A DNA stretch of 64,000 nt from contig QAMJ01000020.1 of assembly GCA_003150355.1 (NCBI GenBank), positions 124,001 to 188,000 on the forward strand, in the 5' to 3' direction. Positions 52,483 to 60,703 of this stretch are shown piece after piece. Made by a program: the position numbers and the translations under genes. The DNA comes from Clostridiales bacterium (GTDB lineage: Bacteria > Bacillota > Clostridia > Oscillospirales > Oscillospiraceae). The notes below the pieces were generated by a model. It made no database searches. It saw only the letters and a program-made list of their open reading frames with translations, and was not told the DNA's origin. Each line of letters opens with the position of its first letter. Position 1 is the stretch's first letter.

Positions 52483-52953
52483 TTACAGCTTGCGTATCTC
52501 GCAGGCGAAAGCACCGTTATCGAATATCTCGACCAGTGCCCAGGTCAGTTCCCTGCCGCGCCCTGCGGTGCCGGGGTTCAGGACCTGCACCCCGCCTATC
52601 TGCTCATAGTAGGCCTGATGCGTGTGGCCGAACATGGCAAGCTGTGCGCCCGCCTCCTGCGCGGCATAGACGAGCGAATCCACGCGCCCGTAGTTGACAT
52701 TGTACAGGTGCCCGTGCGTGATGAACGCCTTGACCGGTCCGAGCTGAACGACGTCCTTTTCCGGAGCGAGCGGCATCAGGTCGCAGTTGCCGCAGACGCT
52801 GTAGACCGGCAGCCCCGGGAACTCGTGCCGCAGCTCGACCGCGTCCCGGTCATGGTCGCCGAGGTGTATCGCGGCGTCGGGGCGGCAGCGGCGGACGGCT
52901 TCGAGCATAAGCTCGTTGTTTGAATGGGTATCGGAAAAAACGGCGACTTTCAT
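52483..52953 (-). CDS. metallophosphoesterase (YfcE/MJ0936-type)
   Basis: A 156-residue calcineurin-like phosphoesterase: F-S-D-T-H-S-N, L-G-D-H-D-R-D, V-C-G-N-C-D, T-H-G-H and F-G-H-T-H give the full two-metal site. Start taken at 52953 behind AAAGGA; the longer open frame to 53124 runs into the divergent gene. Small enzymes of this type hydrolyse phosphodiesters; substrate unknown. Confidence 0.9.
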   Translation of the reverse strand: MKVAVFSDTHSNNELMLEAVRRCRPDAAIHLGDHDRDAVELRHEFPGLPVYSVCGNCDLMPLAPEKDVVQLGPVKAFITHGHLYNVNYGRVDSLVYAAQEAGAQLAMFGHTHQAYYEQIGGVQVLNPGTAGRGRELTWALVEIFDNGAFACEIRKL

Positions 52954-53024
52954 ATATTTGATCCTTTCGCAATTATCATGGGCGCTTACTGTGAATATAA
53001 TAAAACGAACAGGGGTGAGATGCA

Positions 53025-53264
53025 ATGCAAAATTTTGAACAGCTTGGCCGGGAGCTTGAGCGCCGCGGCAAGACCGAGCAGATAAAGCAGCTTGCGGAGT
53101 CCGAGGACGGGGCGAAGCTTGCAAAGCTCATCGACGCGAACGCCGTCGAGCAGGCCGCGAAAAGCGGCGACGGCGAAGCGCTGCGCAGTCTGCTCAGCTC
53201 CATGCTGAGCACTCAGGAGGGAAAGCGTCTTGCGGAAAGTGTGCGCCGGATGATGGAAAATTAG
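53025..53264 (+). CDS. small helical protein
   Basis: A 79-residue, charged, all-helical soluble protein starting with M-Q-N-F-E-Q-L-G-R-E-L-E-R. GGGGTGAG lies before the ATG. No family recognised. It heads a run of three small genes with close spacing (34 bases, then an eight-base overlap). Confidence 0.6.
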   Translation: MQNFEQLGRELERRGKTEQIKQLAESEDGAKLAKLIDANAVEQAAKSGDGEALRSLLSSMLSTQEGKRLAESVRRMMEN

Positions 53265-53298
53265 GCGCACAGCGCAGTAAACGGGAGGTGAAGCGGCC

Positions 53299-53691
53299 GT
53301 GAGCGAGCTTGAGGACAAAATAAACGGCATACTCGGCGACCCAGCGCAGATGGAAAAGATCGCGGGGCTGGCAAAGTCGCTCATGGGCGGCGGTGACAGC
53401 GGGGATGCACCGGCGGAGAAAACGAAGAGCGCAGGCGGCGGGCTGGACTCGCTCATGCAGAGTCTGAGCGGCAGCGACGGTGCCATCGACCCGGCGATGC
53501 TCGCGCGGCTAAGCCGCGCGCTTTCATCGGGCGCAGGAGAAAAGAAGCAGGAGCGCGCGCTGCTTGAGGCGATGAAGCCATACCTGTCCGAAAAGCGCAG
53601 GAGCAAGATGGATAAAGCCATCAAGCTTGCCCGGCTTGCGTCGATAGCGCGCATAGCCATGGGCGAGATGGGAGGAGACAGCAGTGATTAA
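53299..53691 (+). CDS. small helical protein, Met/Gly-rich
   Basis: A 130-residue protein starting at GTG behind GGGAGGTG. A helical N-terminus, a Gly/Ser/Asp linker (about 30-55) and a helical basic C-terminus (K-P-Y-L-S-E-K-R-R-S-K-M). Resembles unnamed small proteins of Oscillospiraceae, but I cannot assign a function. Confidence 0.6.
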   Translation: MSELEDKINGILGDPAQMEKIAGLAKSLMGGGDSGDAPAEKTKSAGGGLDSLMQSLSGSDGAIDPAMLARLSRALSSGAGEKKQERALLEAMKPYLSEKRRSKMDKAIKLARLASIARIAMGEMGGDSSD

Positions 53692-53992
53692 CCGCTATCA
53701 GGGAAACAGCGGGCGCGTTGAGCGCTTCCCAGAGAGCGGGGAGGAGCGGCGCGCGCCGCCGAGGGAGCAGATACCGCGGCGGCAGCCTCCGCCGCCGGTG
53801 CGGCCGAAGCCGCCGGAGCCCGCTCCCGGCGGGCTGCTCAACGGGCTTGGAGATATAGGGCGGCTGCTGCCGGATAAGATAGGCGAGCTGGAAACGGATG
53901 ACATTATCCTCCTGCTCATTCTCTATCTCATGTACCGCGAGAGCGGCGACAGTGAGCTGCTGATAATAATGGGCGCTATGTTTCTGCTGTAG
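53684..53992 (+). CDS. proline-rich protein with hydrophobic C-terminus
   Basis: A 102-residue protein overlapping the previous gene by eight bases (GTG start). A basic, proline-rich first half (P-P-P-P-V-R-P-K-P-P-E-P) leads to a hydrophobic end (D-D-I-I-L-L-L-I-L-Y-L-M-Y). The co-directional trio may form one membrane-associated assembly; no evidence beyond gene order. Confidence 0.55.
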   Translation: MINRYQGNSGRVERFPESGEERRAPPREQIPRRQPPPPVRPKPPEPAPGGLLNGLGDIGRLLPDKIGELETDDIILLLILYLMYRESGDSELLIIMGAMFLL

Positions 53993-54095
53993 TCAACAAA
54001 TCTGCACGTTCGTAGAGAGATGAATATACAGAGCCGCCTATCATTCCGCAGGCATACTTTTTAATTTCTGTTTTAATTTGCTTTCAAGGCAATTT

Positions 54096-54147
54096 AAGAG
54101 CGCCTTATGCCATAACAACAGCTATGGTATAAGGCACTCTTATTTTT
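54096..54147 (+). terminator. terminator before the PAP2 gene
   Basis: Long, near-perfect hairpin: 54096-54113 pairs with 54122-54140 apart from two or three mismatches, followed by TATTTTTT. It ends the small-gene operon and lies only about 15 bases before the PAP2 ribosome site. Transcription of that gene must pass it or begin within it, so attenuation is possible. Confidence 0.8.
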
Positions 54148-54161
54148 TACAGAAAGAGGAT

Positions 54162-54719
54162 ATGAACATGAATTTGGATTGGACTATCCTGCACTGGATA
54201 CAGGATACGCTGGTCTGCCCGGCGCTGGATTTCCTGATGCCGAAGATCACGCTGCTCGGAAACGGCGATGCGGTCTGGCTCCTTGCGGCAGCAGCCCTGC
54301 TTATCACGAAGAAATACCGCAGGTATGGCGTGCTTCTTCTGGTCGCGCTGGCGCTTGGGGTGCTGACCGGAAACCTGACCCTGAAGCTGCTGATCGCAAG
54401 GCCGCGCCCGTGCTGGGTGGATGAAAGCGTAAGGCTGCTGATCCCAAACCCCACCGACTATTCTTTCCCGTCCGGGCATACGCTCTCGTCCGTTATCGGC
54501 GCAACGGTGCTGACCAAGGCGAACGCTAAGTTTGGCCTCGCCGCCATACCGCTTGCTGCCCTCATCGCATTTTCAAGGCTTTATCTCTATGTCCATTATC
54601 CGACGGATATCCTTGGAGCGGCGGTGCTCGGCGTCGCGATTGGGCTTTTGGTCTGCGCTGCCGGAGGCTGGGTCATAACGGCACTTACCGAAAAAGGCAG
54701 CATTTCGGACGGACGTTGA
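54162..54719 (+). CDS. PAP2-family phosphatase
   Basis: About 185 residues, five to six membrane helices. The three PAP2 motifs are complete: K-L-L-I-A-R-P-R-P, P-S-G-H-T and S-R-L-Y-L-Y-V-H-Y-P-T-D. Likely an undecaprenyl-diphosphate or lipid phosphatase at the outer membrane face. ATG 54162 or 54168; the latter is better spaced from AGAGGA. The open frame to 54078 runs through the terminator hairpin and is not used. Confidence 0.9.
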   Translation: MNMNLDWTILHWIQDTLVCPALDFLMPKITLLGNGDAVWLLAAAALLITKKYRRYGVLLLVALALGVLTGNLTLKLLIARPRPCWVDESVRLLIPNPTDYSFPSGHTLSSVIGATVLTKANAKFGLAAIPLAALIAFSRLYLYVHYPTDILGAAVLGVAIGLLVCAAGGWVITALTEKGSISDGR

Positions 54720-54758
54720 GGAGGTCATTATGCTGGAACAGTTGATTTCCGCGACGGC

Positions 54759-55070
54759 ATGGCCGATGACGCCGGCAACGGCCCGAAATCGCTCCGGGAC
54801 TTTGGGCGCGCGACAGTACTGTTCCTGCTTCTGTGCGGCGTTGCGTTCTGCATCAATCTCGCGTTCTTCAACGCTTCAAACGGAAAGATCAACATGTTCT
54901 TTGCAGGCCCGGCCAATAACACGATAATTGCCTTTAAGGGCATCGCCTCCCGCTTCGGCTGGTACGCTGCAACGGCGCCGTATATCCTCTGCGTGTGCTT
55001 CGGCACATGGCTGGTGTTCACCGCGGTGCGGCTGCTGACGCGCCGAAGCCGCGAAGTACTCAGAGCATAG
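54759..55070 (+). CDS. small membrane protein, possibly a truncated gene
   Basis: A frame of 103 residues with two hydrophobic helices (about 20-37 and 74-93) and N-M-F-F-A-G-P-A-N-N-T between them. The middle vaguely recalls YwaF/TIGR02206 integral membrane proteins. The good ribosome site (GAGGAGGT) precedes an ATG at 54730 that lies in another frame, so a frameshift or decay is likely. Low certainty. Confidence 0.4.
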   Translation: MADDAGNGPKSLRDFGRATVLFLLLCGVAFCINLAFFNASNGKINMFFAGPANNTIIAFKGIASRFGWYAATAPYILCVCFGTWLVFTAVRLLTRRSREVLRA

Positions 55071-55120
55071 AAACAACACCGTTTTTCCTCCGCGTGATAC
55101 AAAATTTTATTCTTTGTATA

Positions 55121-55149
55121 TTGCCCAGAATAATTCTGTGTTATATAAT
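55121..55149 (+). promoter_or_regulatory. promoter of the EFR1 ferredoxin gene
   Basis: TTGCCC at 55121-55126, 17 bases, TATAAT at 55144-55149, with the AAGGAGG ribosome site about 30 bases on. Confidence 0.6.
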
Positions 55150-55191
55150 AGCAGCAGTGGATAGGCAATATTTTCACAAGGAGGAGTACAA

Positions 55192-55974
55192 ATGAGCAAA
55201 AACGTTATATTCTGTTATTCCGGCAGCGGCAACTGTCTCGACATCGCAAAAAACATCGCAAAGCGCCTTGGAGACACGGACATTGTTATGATGCGCGCAG
55301 AGCCTGAGGTGAAAGACGTGCGCGGCGCAAAGCGTGTCGGCTTCGTGTTCCCGTGCTACGCAGGCGGCCTGCCCGGCGATGTGGAGAAGTTTGTCTCCGA
55401 GCTGCGCGTCGACCCCGAGAGCTACACTTTCGGCGTCGTGTGCTATGCCGGTTACCCCGGCGTGGGCATGGCGAAGATCCATGACATCGTGCCGCTGGAT
55501 TACTGGGCGGGCATAACCCACCAGTGCTCCTGCATATGGCTCATGCCGCACAATCTGATGCTGCCCCCGCTCGATGCGGAGAAGGCACAGGCGCGCTCCG
55601 AGAAGCTGGCGGCGAAGATCGCGGACGACATTCTCTATGTCAAGCACCTCAGCGGACGCCCGCTGTCGAACCCCGTGAACGCCCTCGAAGCAAAGGCATG
55701 GCCGATGCTCTCGGGCAAGAAAGCCGCAAAGATGACCGTGACAGACAGCTGCGTCGGCTGCGGCCAGTGCGCAAGGCTCTGCCCGCGCGGGAATATCAGC
55801 ATAGTCAATGGCAGGGCAAGCATCGGCACGAACTGTATCGGCTGCCTGAGCTGCCTGCAGTACTGCCCGAAGCAGGCGATAAACATGGGCGGCGCGACCG
55901 TCAAGCGCGAGCGCTACCATAACCCCAATGTTTCCGCCGCCGATCTTTGCCAGAAAGTCATTCACATCGACTGA
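55192..55974 (+). CDS. EFR1-family flavodoxin/ferredoxin protein
   Basis: A 260-residue fusion. A flavodoxin-like N-terminal domain (I-F-C-Y-S-G-S-G-N-C phosphate loop, about 1-175) is followed by two 4Fe-4S clusters: C-V-G-C-G-Q-C-A-R-L-C-P near 187 and C-I-G-C-L-S-C-L-Q-Y-C-P near 217. EFR1 proteins are electron carriers common in anaerobic Clostridia; partner unknown. AAGGAGG before the ATG. Confidence 0.9.
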   Translation: MSKNVIFCYSGSGNCLDIAKNIAKRLGDTDIVMMRAEPEVKDVRGAKRVGFVFPCYAGGLPGDVEKFVSELRVDPESYTFGVVCYAGYPGVGMAKIHDIVPLDYWAGITHQCSCIWLMPHNLMLPPLDAEKAQARSEKLAAKIADDILYVKHLSGRPLSNPVNALEAKAWPMLSGKKAAKMTVTDSCVGCGQCARLCPRGNISIVNGRASIGTNCIGCLSCLQYCPKQAINMGGATVKRERYHNPNVSAADLCQKVIHID

Positions 55975-56000
55975 CGAAATATACGCTTAAACCAAAAACA

Positions 56001-56026
56001 CCCCCGCTGTCATGTGACGGCGGGGG
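56001..56026 (+). terminator. GC-rich hairpin after EFR1 gene
   Basis: 56001-56012 pairs with 56015-56026 with one mismatch. It nearly matches the hairpin at 59963-59988. No T-run follows directly. Confidence 0.6.
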
Positions 56027-56030
56027 CGGT

Positions 56031-56276
56031 TCAGCTTGTCAAAGAAGCTCTTAAAGCTTCTTTGACAAGCTCAGACTGTCAAAAAATTTCGCTTTGAAGC
56101 CAGAGAACTGAGCAGCGGGGGAGCTTGAGGGGGCAAGGCCCGCCTCAAATCGGATAAACCGCCGTCGAAAGCCTTGATATATCAAGGCTTTCGGTAACAG
56201 CATTTTGAATGCTTTCAAAATGCTCGGCGGAAAGCGCGGTCAAAAAAGTCCTGTAAGGACTTTTTTGACAAGCTGA
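56031..56276. mobile_element. MITE-like hairpin element with 13-bp terminal inverted repeats
   Basis: Perfect 13-bp terminal inverted repeats, TCAGCTTGTCAAA (56031-56043) and TTTGACAAGCTGA (56264-56276), bound a 246-base non-coding element. Inside are four strong palindromes: 56033-56049 with 56055-56071 (17 bp), 56166-56193 (28 bases, perfect), 56199-56208 with 56215-56224 (10 bp), and 56239-56251 with 56257-56269 (13 bp). No open frame and no clear target duplication. This accounts for most of the gap from 55975 to 56462. The remaining 56277-56462 has no identified feature besides the leader of the next gene. Confidence 0.6.
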
Positions 56277-56462
56277 GCTCTCACGGAGGGAGAGCCAAGG
56301 TCGGGTGCCACGCTGCATAGCATTTTAATGATAAACCATATACACTGCCGTGGTATGCGCACCATATTGTAACTAATTGTTTCCTGATCTTCCTTGTATT
56401 TGAGACTGTTACCAGATATACTATATAAGTAAAATAGTCTCTTTTGAAAGGAGCCGGACGAT

Positions 56463-59400
56463 ATGAAGAAGAATTCATGGAAGACGCTTCTGTCCGTTTT
56501 GCTGCTGCTCGCGATGCTCGTGAGCATGCTGCCCTTCGCCGCTTTCGCGGAGGACGGCCAGACAGCGGCCGCGCAGACTGAGGAGCCGGCCAAGACAGAG
56601 GATGTTCCCAAGGTCGAGGAAAAGACCGGGGACACTCCCAAGGCTGACGGTAAGACCGACGCGACCAAGACAGATGAGAAGTCCGGAGACACCGTCAAGG
56701 ACGAATCCAAGGATGCGTCTAAAGGTGAACCCGGAGACGAGGCCAAGGACGCGCCCATAGGCGATACTGAGACCCCCCCCATGGGCGAGGCTGAGGACAC
56801 GAATGCACAGATCGCGGCCCTCGAGGCAGAGACCGAGGTAGAGGTGCAGTCTGACGAGCAGTTCACGGTTACATATAAAGCGAACTATAAAGCTGACTAT
56901 ACAGGCGGAACTGTCCCCGAAGATATCATCGATACCGTCACCATTGGCGAGACGCACACTGTGCGCAGCAGCGTAACATTCCATGCGCCTAACGGCTGGC
57001 TCTTTGTCACGTGGAACACCGCGGCAGACGGCAGCGGCACTAATATTGCACCGAATACAACGCTTACAGAAAACACGACCCTCTACGCCCAGTGGGAACC
57101 GACTCCTAAAACCCCTTACTGGGCGGGTCTGACCATAAGCATGTCCGTTGCCCCTGCCAACCCGAAGCTCAACGAACCGTTCACATATACTGTGACCGTT
57201 ACAAACGGCACCGGCTTTGATTTGAGGAACGTGATTGTCGAAGATACTCTGCCCGCGAATGTTTCTGCTGAGCCCGGAACATCTGATGATTGGACTTTTG
57301 CTTTATCTAGAAATCCTTCCGTTAAAGGTGTTTCTTTCAACGATACGCTCACGGCAGGTTCAGAAGCTTCCTTTAATATTACGGCAAAGTTCGAAACCGG
57401 CAGTGTTACTACCGCTATTAACACCGCGAAAATAGTCTCCGCAGATTACGAAAATTCAGGACTTGTTGGTTCTCCCACTGCCAGCGCAACAGCGACCTTA
57501 TCGGGAATCGACTGGTCGAAGCTCACGATCGAAAAGAAGGTCGACAAGGACACAGCACTTCCCGGCGAGACGCTTAACTATACCATAACGGTCACCAATA
57601 ACACAGGCTGCGATTTGTCATATATATGCGTTGAGGATACATTCCCATCGTGTATTCAGGGATTCTCCGGCACAGGCAGCAATGTTAAATGGAAATATAC
57701 CACTCGCTCGGACAGCATAGAGGCCAAGCTTCAAGACGGTCTTAAAGCGGGCACCAACGCATTCTTTTCCGTGGAGGCGACACTGACCAGTAATGCTTCC
57801 GGAACCGCTGTGAACACAGCACAAATTACCGAAGCAAAAAGCGAGCACTACACTATGCCCAGCGGTGCCGGCAACAGCGCGACGGCTACGACAAGCATAG
57901 AACGCGCTCCGGGCTCGGACTTGCCGGGGCTTACCATCAGCGTGACCCCTAACACGTCCATTGCGGATATCAATCAGGAATTTACTTATACCGTAGAGAT
58001 TACCAATAACACCGGAAAACATTTGAAGATAGTACGCGTCAGCAACGGTTTGCCTACCGGTGTTGAAAGGCTTGGGAACCGCGCTGTTGAGGGCTCGTGG
58101 CATTTGAATACCAATTCGTCCACAGCCATTTTGTCAGCTAATCTTATCGGTGAGAAAGGACTTCCGGACGGCACTTCTGCCTCTTATAACGTAAACGCAA
58201 AATTCTCATACTATAAGACGGCTACAACTGCCACGAATAAAGCAGATATATACGAAGTAAGAATAGGCAATGATATCACTTCCGGAAACTTCGGCACAGC
58301 TTATGCTGAAGTATACTCATTGAAGAATCTCACCATAGAGAAGACCGTTGACAAGTCCACGGCAAATCCCGGTGATACGCTCACCTATACCGTAGAAGTC
58401 ACCAACAACACTGATACCGATCTAGACGAGGTATACGTTGAAGATTTCCTGCCCGGTACGCTTGCATATACCGGCAGTACACTGGTCGACGGGGCGACCG
58501 GAACGCTCTCGCATGATTCGCAGCTCGGCACCGTGACCGCCAAGGTCACCGGCCTTAAGAAAGGCGCAGCCGCCAAATATACCGTAACGGCAAAGGTCAA
58601 TGCCGATGCTTCCGGTGAAATCAACAGCCTTGCAAAAATTACCAAAGCAGTGCGCGGCACTGACACCGTCGATATCACCACCACCAAAGAAGCTTCCGCA
58701 AAGACGACTGTTTATACCCCCGTCCCGGTCAACGTCAAAGTCATCTTTAACGGGCTTAAAGACGTCTCTCAGGTTCCCGCAAATTATACGCTCGCCGGCG
58801 CGGACAGCAATATTTTCCCCAAGGGCGATCTCAAGGGAAACATCGCGCTCGGCACAGCAGTGAAAGACGCATCGGGGCAAATCTCCCGCACGTTCACCAC
58901 CACAGCGGATGTGATCCTCGGTCAGGAATACTCCCTGAGCTTCACGCAGTCGGACTACGACATTCCCGGCTATATCTGCACACTGACAACGGAGACCGAT
59001 CCGATCAAGGTCACTGCCCAAGACGCGATCGCCGGTATCAATGCTGAAATAACGCTCAGCTACGTCAAGGAAAATCTTTACACCTATCCGTCCCTGACGG
59101 TGCGCACCTACTTCAAGGGTCTGGCGAAGCTGCCCGACAGCTTCGGCTATAAGCTGAACTGCGTCAGCGCACCGGAGGATGCGATCGCCTTCCAAGGCCC
59201 GCTTGCTCTCACCCCAGGAACTGAGAACGGCGTACCGTACCTCGAGTTTTCCGCAAAGAATGTCACCCTCCAGGCCGGTACAGAGCTGACCTTCAGCTTC
59301 ACCCAGTCGGGATATGACGTTCCCGGTTATCTCTGCGCGCTTGGAAGCAGCACTTTCAAATTCACGCTCCCCGTGCCAACGACCGACGTCCGTCAGCCCA

Positions 59401-59936
59401 TCCTGCTGAAGATCGAGAACACATATACCCAGCCCGATTGGAGCAAGCTCACCATCACGAAGACCGCGGATAAGACCAGCGCGACTCCCGGCTCTGTCGT
59501 GAAGTACACCGTCACCGTGACGAACAACACCGGCGTCGACCTGAGCGATATCATCGTGGCAGATAAGCTCGATTCCAGACTACGCTATTCTGACAGCACA
59601 GGTGATTACAACACCGGAACCGGCACATGGACGGTCGCGAGCCTTGCAAACGGCAAGTCCGTGACCCTCACGCTGACCGTGAAGCTCAAGTATGCGCTCG
59701 CTGCCGGGACGGTGATAGAGAACACGGCCTCTGTCACCGAAGCTGCGGCAGCCGGTCTGATCTATGATCTCAGCGGCCAGAAGCTTAATGACAGCGTCTC
59801 CGTCACCGTGACGAGCGGCAAGGGCTCACCGAGAACCGACGATGATTCGAACCTCGGCCTGTGGATAGCCGTGATGGCGGCGTCCCTCGCATGCGCAGGC
59901 GCGGCGGCAGTTATCTATAAGAAGCGCCGTGGCTGA
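56463..59936 (+). CDS. DUF11-repeat wall-anchored surface protein
   Basis: A 1157-residue exported protein. Signal peptide about 1-29. An acidic Lys/Asp/Thr-rich linker (about 30-120) precedes one InlB-like repeat (about 135-218). Five DUF11/TIGR01451 repeats (about 222-745 and 993-1105) share the pattern L-T-I-x-K-x-x-D-K ... Y-T-V-x-V-T-N-N-T, interrupted by two related beta domains (about 757-870 and 876-985). The end has S-P-R-T-D-D-D, a hydrophobic helix and K-K-R-R-G, a sortase-type signal. AAAGGAG precedes the ATG. Likely stalk-like adhesin. Confidence 0.88.
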   Translation: MKKNSWKTLLSVLLLLAMLVSMLPFAAFAEDGQTAAAQTEEPAKTEDVPKVEEKTGDTPKADGKTDATKTDEKSGDTVKDESKDASKGEPGDEAKDAPIGDTETPPMGEAEDTNAQIAALEAETEVEVQSDEQFTVTYKANYKADYTGGTVPEDIIDTVTIGETHTVRSSVTFHAPNGWLFVTWNTAADGSGTNIAPNTTLTENTTLYAQWEPTPKTPYWAGLTISMSVAPANPKLNEPFTYTVTVTNGTGFDLRNVIVEDTLPANVSAEPGTSDDWTFALSRNPSVKGVSFNDTLTAGSEASFNITAKFETGSVTTAINTAKIVSADYENSGLVGSPTASATATLSGIDWSKLTIEKKVDKDTALPGETLNYTITVTNNTGCDLSYICVEDTFPSCIQGFSGTGSNVKWKYTTRSDSIEAKLQDGLKAGTNAFFSVEATLTSNASGTAVNTAQITEAKSEHYTMPSGAGNSATATTSIERAPGSDLPGLTISVTPNTSIADINQEFTYTVEITNNTGKHLKIVRVSNGLPTGVERLGNRAVEGSWHLNTNSSTAILSANLIGEKGLPDGTSASYNVNAKFSYYKTATTATNKADIYEVRIGNDITSGNFGTAYAEVYSLKNLTIEKTVDKSTANPGDTLTYTVEVTNNTDTDLDEVYVEDFLPGTLAYTGSTLVDGATGTLSHDSQLGTVTAKVTGLKKGAAAKYTVTAKVNADASGEINSLAKITKAVRGTDTVDITTTKEASAKTTVYTPVPVNVKVIFNGLKDVSQVPANYTLAGADSNIFPKGDLKGNIALGTAVKDASGQISRTFTTTADVILGQEYSLSFTQSDYDIPGYICTLTTETDPIKVTAQDAIAGINAEITLSYVKENLYTYPSLTVRTYFKGLAKLPDSFGYKLNCVSAPEDAIAFQGPLALTPGTENGVPYLEFSAKNVTLQAGTELTFSFTQSGYDVPGYLCALGSSTFKFTLPVPTTDVRQPILLKIENTYTQPDWSKLTITKTADKTSATPGSVVKYTVTVTNNTGVDLSDIIVADKLDSRLRYSDSTGDYNTGTGTWTVASLANGKSVTLTLTVKLKYALAAGTVIENTASVTEAAAAGLIYDLSGQKLNDSVSVTVTSGKGSPRTDDDSNLGLWIAVMAASLACAGAAAVIYKKRRG

Positions 59937-59962
59937 GTGAAAACCGAATAAAAGCAAAACAT

Positions 59963-59998
59963 CCCCCGCCGTCAGCTGACGGCGGGGGTGTTGTTTTT
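59963..59998. terminator. terminator between surface protein and ATPase operon
   Basis: Perfect 12-bp stem, 59963-59974 with 59977-59988, then TGTTGTTTTTGG. It sits between convergent genes and can serve the surface protein. Confidence 0.8.
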
Positions 59999-60007
59999 GG
60001 TTTTTGC

Positions 60008-60658
60008 TTATTTGTACTTGTGGGCGTCCTGAAGCACCATTTCCTTGACCTTGAGCAGCCTGACCTTGGTGGAGTTCTCGTTCTCCTCAAGCTTCATGGA
60101 GATATATTTGATGTTCTCCTCAAGCTCGGGGATCATAACGTACTCCAAGGCGTTGACGCGGCGGCGGGTCTTTTCTATCTCCTCTGCGAGCAGCTGCATG
60201 GTCTTCTCGACCTGTGCCAGCTCCAGCATATCCTCGAACACCTTGGCCATCTTTTCCAGCGCGTCGTCCAACTCGCCGGAGGTCTGGGCAAAGCCGTAGG
60301 GATAAACCTCAGAGGGATCGTTATTCTTGGTATGGAAGCTGTACACCGGGACGTTGACGCTCATGATGTTCTTAAAATCCATGCCGAGCTCGACGCTCTG
60401 GCGCGGATAGAGCAGCGCCTGCTCCAGCATTTCGGGGGACATGATGGAGCTTGCGACCTGAAGGGACGCAAAGGCTCCGGTCAGCCCCTCCTCGACGCGG
60501 GTACGCAGCTGCTTATTGAGCTTGACCACATCCATGAACTGGCGCATCAGCTCATCGCGCTTGTCCTTGAGCAGCTTATGGCCGCGGCGCGCGGTCTTGA
60601 GCCTGCCCTTGAGCTGGTTGAGCACCATTCTGGTCGGGGTTATCGTCTTACCTGCCAA
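60008..60658 (-). CDS. ntpD: V-type ATP synthase subunit D
   Basis: A 216-residue helical stalk subunit: T-P-T-R-M-V-L-N-Q-L-K-G-R-L near the start and a basic, coiled-coil body to the end. It forms the central rotor with F. Last gene of the F-A-B-D order; 45 bases after ntpB. Confidence 0.95.
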   Translation of the reverse strand: MAGKTITPTRMVLNQLKGRLKTARRGHKLLKDKRDELMRQFMDVVKLNKQLRTRVEEGLTGAFASLQVASSIMSPEMLEQALLYPRQSVELGMDFKNIMSVNVPVYSFHTKNNDPSEVYPYGFAQTSGELDDALEKMAKVFEDMLELAQVEKTMQLLAEEIEKTRRRVNALEYVMIPELEENIKYISMKLEENENSTKVRLLKVKEMVLQDAHKYK

Positions 60659-60703
60659 AAAGTATCACCTCCGTAAATCAGTTAATTTGTGTTATATGGG
60701 GTC

